Shown here: positions 11,616 to 12,930 of the stretch, piece after piece | Numbering within the stretch: the stretch's first letter is position 1 | Layout: the number at the start of each line of letters is the position of its first letter | DNA from: Thermofilum sp. | GTDB lineage: Archaea > Thermoproteota > Thermoprotei > Thermofilales > Thermofilaceae | Length of the DNA stretch: 12,930 nt | NCBI GenBank assembly: GCA_020832965.1 | Contig: JAJHRM010000048.1 | Span: 1-12,930 of the forward strand | Direction: 5' to 3' | Made by a program: the position numbers and the translations under genes | Notes under the pieces: generated by a model | The model's database searches: none | What the model was told of the DNA's origin: nothing | Seen by the model: only the letters and a program-made list of their open reading frames with translations

Positions 11616-11639
11616 CGCATGACTATAAAGCTTCATGCG
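11616..11639. repeat. Inverted repeat flanking a TATA-like box
   Basis: CGCATGA (11616-11622) and TCATGCG (11633-11639) are exact inverted repeats around CTATAAAGCT. This looks like an operator laid over a promoter. Initiation would fall near 11655, about 75 bases before the acylphosphatase ATG, so it could drive a longer leader or a small RNA. A closer TATA-like box also exists for that gene. Confidence 0.35.
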
Positions 11640-11697
11640 TATATGTGGCTAGAGGCCTTGTCTTGCGCGGGAGACCGACGAAAACTGTCTAGACATA

Positions 11698-11708
11698 AAC
11701 ATTTTTAG
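11698..11708 (+). promoter_or_regulatory. TATA-like promoter of the acylphosphatase gene
   Basis: AACATTTTTAG lies 24-34 bases before the ATG at 11732, the usual spacing for a leaderless start. No Shine-Dalgarno is evident before that ATG. Confidence 0.45.
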
Positions 11709-11731
11709 TCTCCAGGTACTTTATCAGTGAT

Positions 11732-12013
11732 ATGACTAAACTTGTGAGAGCCCGAATCCTAGTTTCAGGTCTCGTGCAGGGGGTCTTCTACAGGGCAACA
11801 ATGCGGGAGGTTGCCAGAAGCTTAGGGGTCACAGGGTGGGTACGTAACCTTCCTGATGGAAGAGTAGAAGCAGTGGCAGAGGGGGACGAGGATGCAGTAA
11901 AGAAGCTCATTGAATGGGCCAAGCAGGGTCCCCCATTGGCAAGGGTTGAGAAAGTCGATGTTGAGTGGAAAGAGTACAGGGGGGAGTACAAAGACTTCTA
12001 TATTCGTTGGTGA
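11732..12013 (+). CDS. acyP: Acylphosphatase
   Basis: This 93-residue protein is of standard size for the family and hydrolyses carboxyl-phosphate bonds of acyl phosphates in the cytosol. The signature VQGVFYR holds the phosphate-binding loop and catalytic Arg21, and GWVRN supplies Asn39, which positions the water. The ferredoxin-like fold is continued by GRVEAVAEGDEDAV and the C-terminal DFYIRW. The ATG at 11732 fits the upstream TATA-like box. The stop is followed seven bases later by the moeA start, so the two are probably co-transcribed, although no metabolic link is established. Confidence 0.95.
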   Translation: MTKLVRARILVSGLVQGVFYRATMREVARSLGVTGWVRNLPDGRVEAVAEGDEDAVKKLIEWAKQGPPLARVEKVDVEWKEYRGEYKDFYIRW

Positions 12014-12019
12014 GGGCGC

Positions 12020-12930
12020 TTGCGTAAGCTTCACAGCGTGGGGAAGGTTCTAGAGGAAGCACTGAATTACTTGTCTCTCCCAAGAGTTGTAGAGGTTCCG
12101 GTAGAGGACTCTCTGGGGATGTACTCTGCCGAAGATGTTTATTCAAGCTTCAAGCTCCCCCCGAGGCCCAAAGCAGTTGTCGACGGGTACGCTGTTAGAG
12201 CGCGAGACGTAGAAGCAGCCGGTCCAACTTCCCCGGTAGTCCTCAGAAAAATGGATGTGGTGTTGAGGCCGAATACCGTAAGCGGACTTCAGCTTCCCTG
12301 TGGATATGCTACGAAGGTGGAGACGGGAGCCATTCTTCCAGAAGGTGCAGACGCCGTTGTGCCAGTAGAGGACGTGGTAGAGGGGGAAGAAAAGATCTAC
12401 GTCTACAAGAGGCTTGCTCTCTGGGAAAACGTCTCCTTGCCAGGTGAAGAATACGACTCCGGTCTAAAAATTATAGGTAGGGGGGAAGTAATTCAGCCCT
12501 ACAGTGTCGCTGGCCTCGTTTTGGAAGGCAGACAGGCAGTAAAGGTCTATGACCTCAAAGCAAGCGTCCTAAACGTGGGAGATGAGCTGCTTACATCAAC
12601 CTTCTTCAAACCATATACACACATACTCGTTTCCTCCTGGCTTAGAACTCTGGGCATAAACGTAGCTGGGATAGGCTTCTCACCCGACTCCGTAGACCAC
12701 ATCTCCGGGTGGCTGAAGGAGAGGACGGAGTGGCTAACAGTACTGATAGGCGGAACCTCGATGGGTGGGCACGACCTGACAATTAAGGCGATAAGCGCTT
12801 TGGATCCAGAATTCATGGCTCACGGGCTTGCACTCCAGCCGGGGAAAACTGCATGCGTCGCAGTGAGGGACGGGAGACTGGTGCTAGCTATAAGCGGTTT
12901 ACCCGTCGCAGCACTTTCAACACTCGAGGT
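12020..12930 (+). CDS. moeA: Molybdopterin molybdenumtransferase MoeA, truncated by the window end
   Basis: About 303 codons are present and the frame runs off the window; the full family length is near 400. MoeA inserts molybdate or tungstate into molybdopterin-AMP to finish the cofactor; in hyperthermophilic archaea tungsten is common. Visible are the N-terminal LRKLHSVGKVLEEAL, the variant PRPKAVVDGYAVRARD (usually RSAMDGYA), VETGAILPEGADAVVPVED, the MoCF-domain phrases LNVGDELL and IGGTSMGGHD, and HGLALQPGKTA followed by ISGLPVAAL in place of GLPGNPVS. I start at the TTG at 12020: the GGTGAGG overlapping the acyP stop is a good ribosome binding site seven bases upstream, and LRKLHSV aligns with the family N terminus. 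A GTG at 12038 is the alternative. Confidence 0.92.
   Translation, partial: MRKLHSVGKVLEEALNYLSLPRVVEVPVEDSLGMYSAEDVYSSFKLPPRPKAVVDGYAVRARDVEAAGPTSPVVLRKMDVVLRPNTVSGLQLPCGYATKVETGAILPEGADAVVPVEDVVEGEEKIYVYKRLALWENVSLPGEEYDSGLKIIGRGEVIQPYSVAGLVLEGRQAVKVYDLKASVLNVGDELLTSTFFKPYTHILVSSWLRTLGINVAGIGFSPDSVDHISGWLKERTEWLTVLIGGTSMGGHDLTIKAISALDPEFMAHGLALQPGKTACVAVRDGRLVLAISGLPVAALSTLE

Noticed and set aside
12547..12816. Minus-strand 89-codon frame opposite moeA
   Set aside because: It is antisense to clearly conserved MoeA coding sequence and has no features of its own.
1..12930. CRISPR array, rRNA or tRNA genes
   Set aside because: No regularly spaced repeats and no rRNA- or tRNA-like sequence were seen. 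The four dispersed repeats are kilobases apart and unrelated to CRISPR.

Overview
The window looks like a chromosomal segment of a hyperthermophilic archaeon, most likely from the Thermoproteota (a Thermofilum-like lineage is a guess). The grounds are an archaeal-type phosphoglycerate mutase, a stand-alone ammonia-type NAD synthetase, many genes whose start codon lies about 25-30 bases after an AT-rich TATA-like box (leaderless style), GTG and TTG starts, and GC-rich islands standing out from a roughly 50% GC background.

Layout. 1-1500 (minus strand): an MTH1-type Nudix hydrolase downstream of a MenA/UbiA-type prenyltransferase. 1493-1950: the decayed 3' part of a tnpB gene (IS200/IS605-type element) and its right end. 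1975-4444 (plus): a perfect operator-like palindrome, a TATA box and a complete cobalt/nickel ECF transporter operon, cbiM - PDGLE/cbiN-like - cbiQ - cbiO. 4478-5741 (plus): an MFS transporter split by a frameshift. 5742-5890: a GC-rich, hairpin-forming remnant. 5884-6714 (minus): nadE. 6715-6830: a second tnpB right-end remnant. 6903-8174 (plus): apgM. 8175-9136: about 960 bases without an intact gene, holding a third copy of the tnpB right-end repeat, a long palindrome, a broken small gene and a GC-rich structured segment. 9137-10219 (minus): a DUF998-like membrane protein followed by a winged-helix regulator. 10220-10704: gene-poor, with a nested inverted repeat. 10705-11544 (plus): a putative solitary ECF S component. 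11543-11605: a fourth right-end repeat. 11732-12930 (plus): acylphosphatase, then moeA running off the window.

How the parts work together. cbiMNQO encodes a self-contained uptake system for Co2+ or Ni2+. nadE, apgM, acyP and moeA are housekeeping metabolism (NAD, glycolysis/gluconeogenesis, acyl phosphate turnover, molybdopterin cofactor). The membrane protein and regulator form a possible two-gene unit.

Main observation. Four copies of one roughly 43-base element lie directly on gene boundaries, all in the same orientation. The copy at 1493-1535 sits just past the stop codon of the tnpB fragment, and the copy at 6715 is still followed by a recognisable tnpB C-terminal remnant, so the family is the right end (and likely omega-RNA scaffold region) of a TnpB element. 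The copies preserve a small hairpin with compensating base changes. Two lie at the 5' ends of minus-strand genes (prenyltransferase, nadE), where they create spurious upstream GTG starts and may supply leader or promoter sequence. Two abut the stop codons of plus-strand genes (apgM, S component). Whether these are dead scars or co-opted guide-RNA or regulatory elements is the most interesting open question here.
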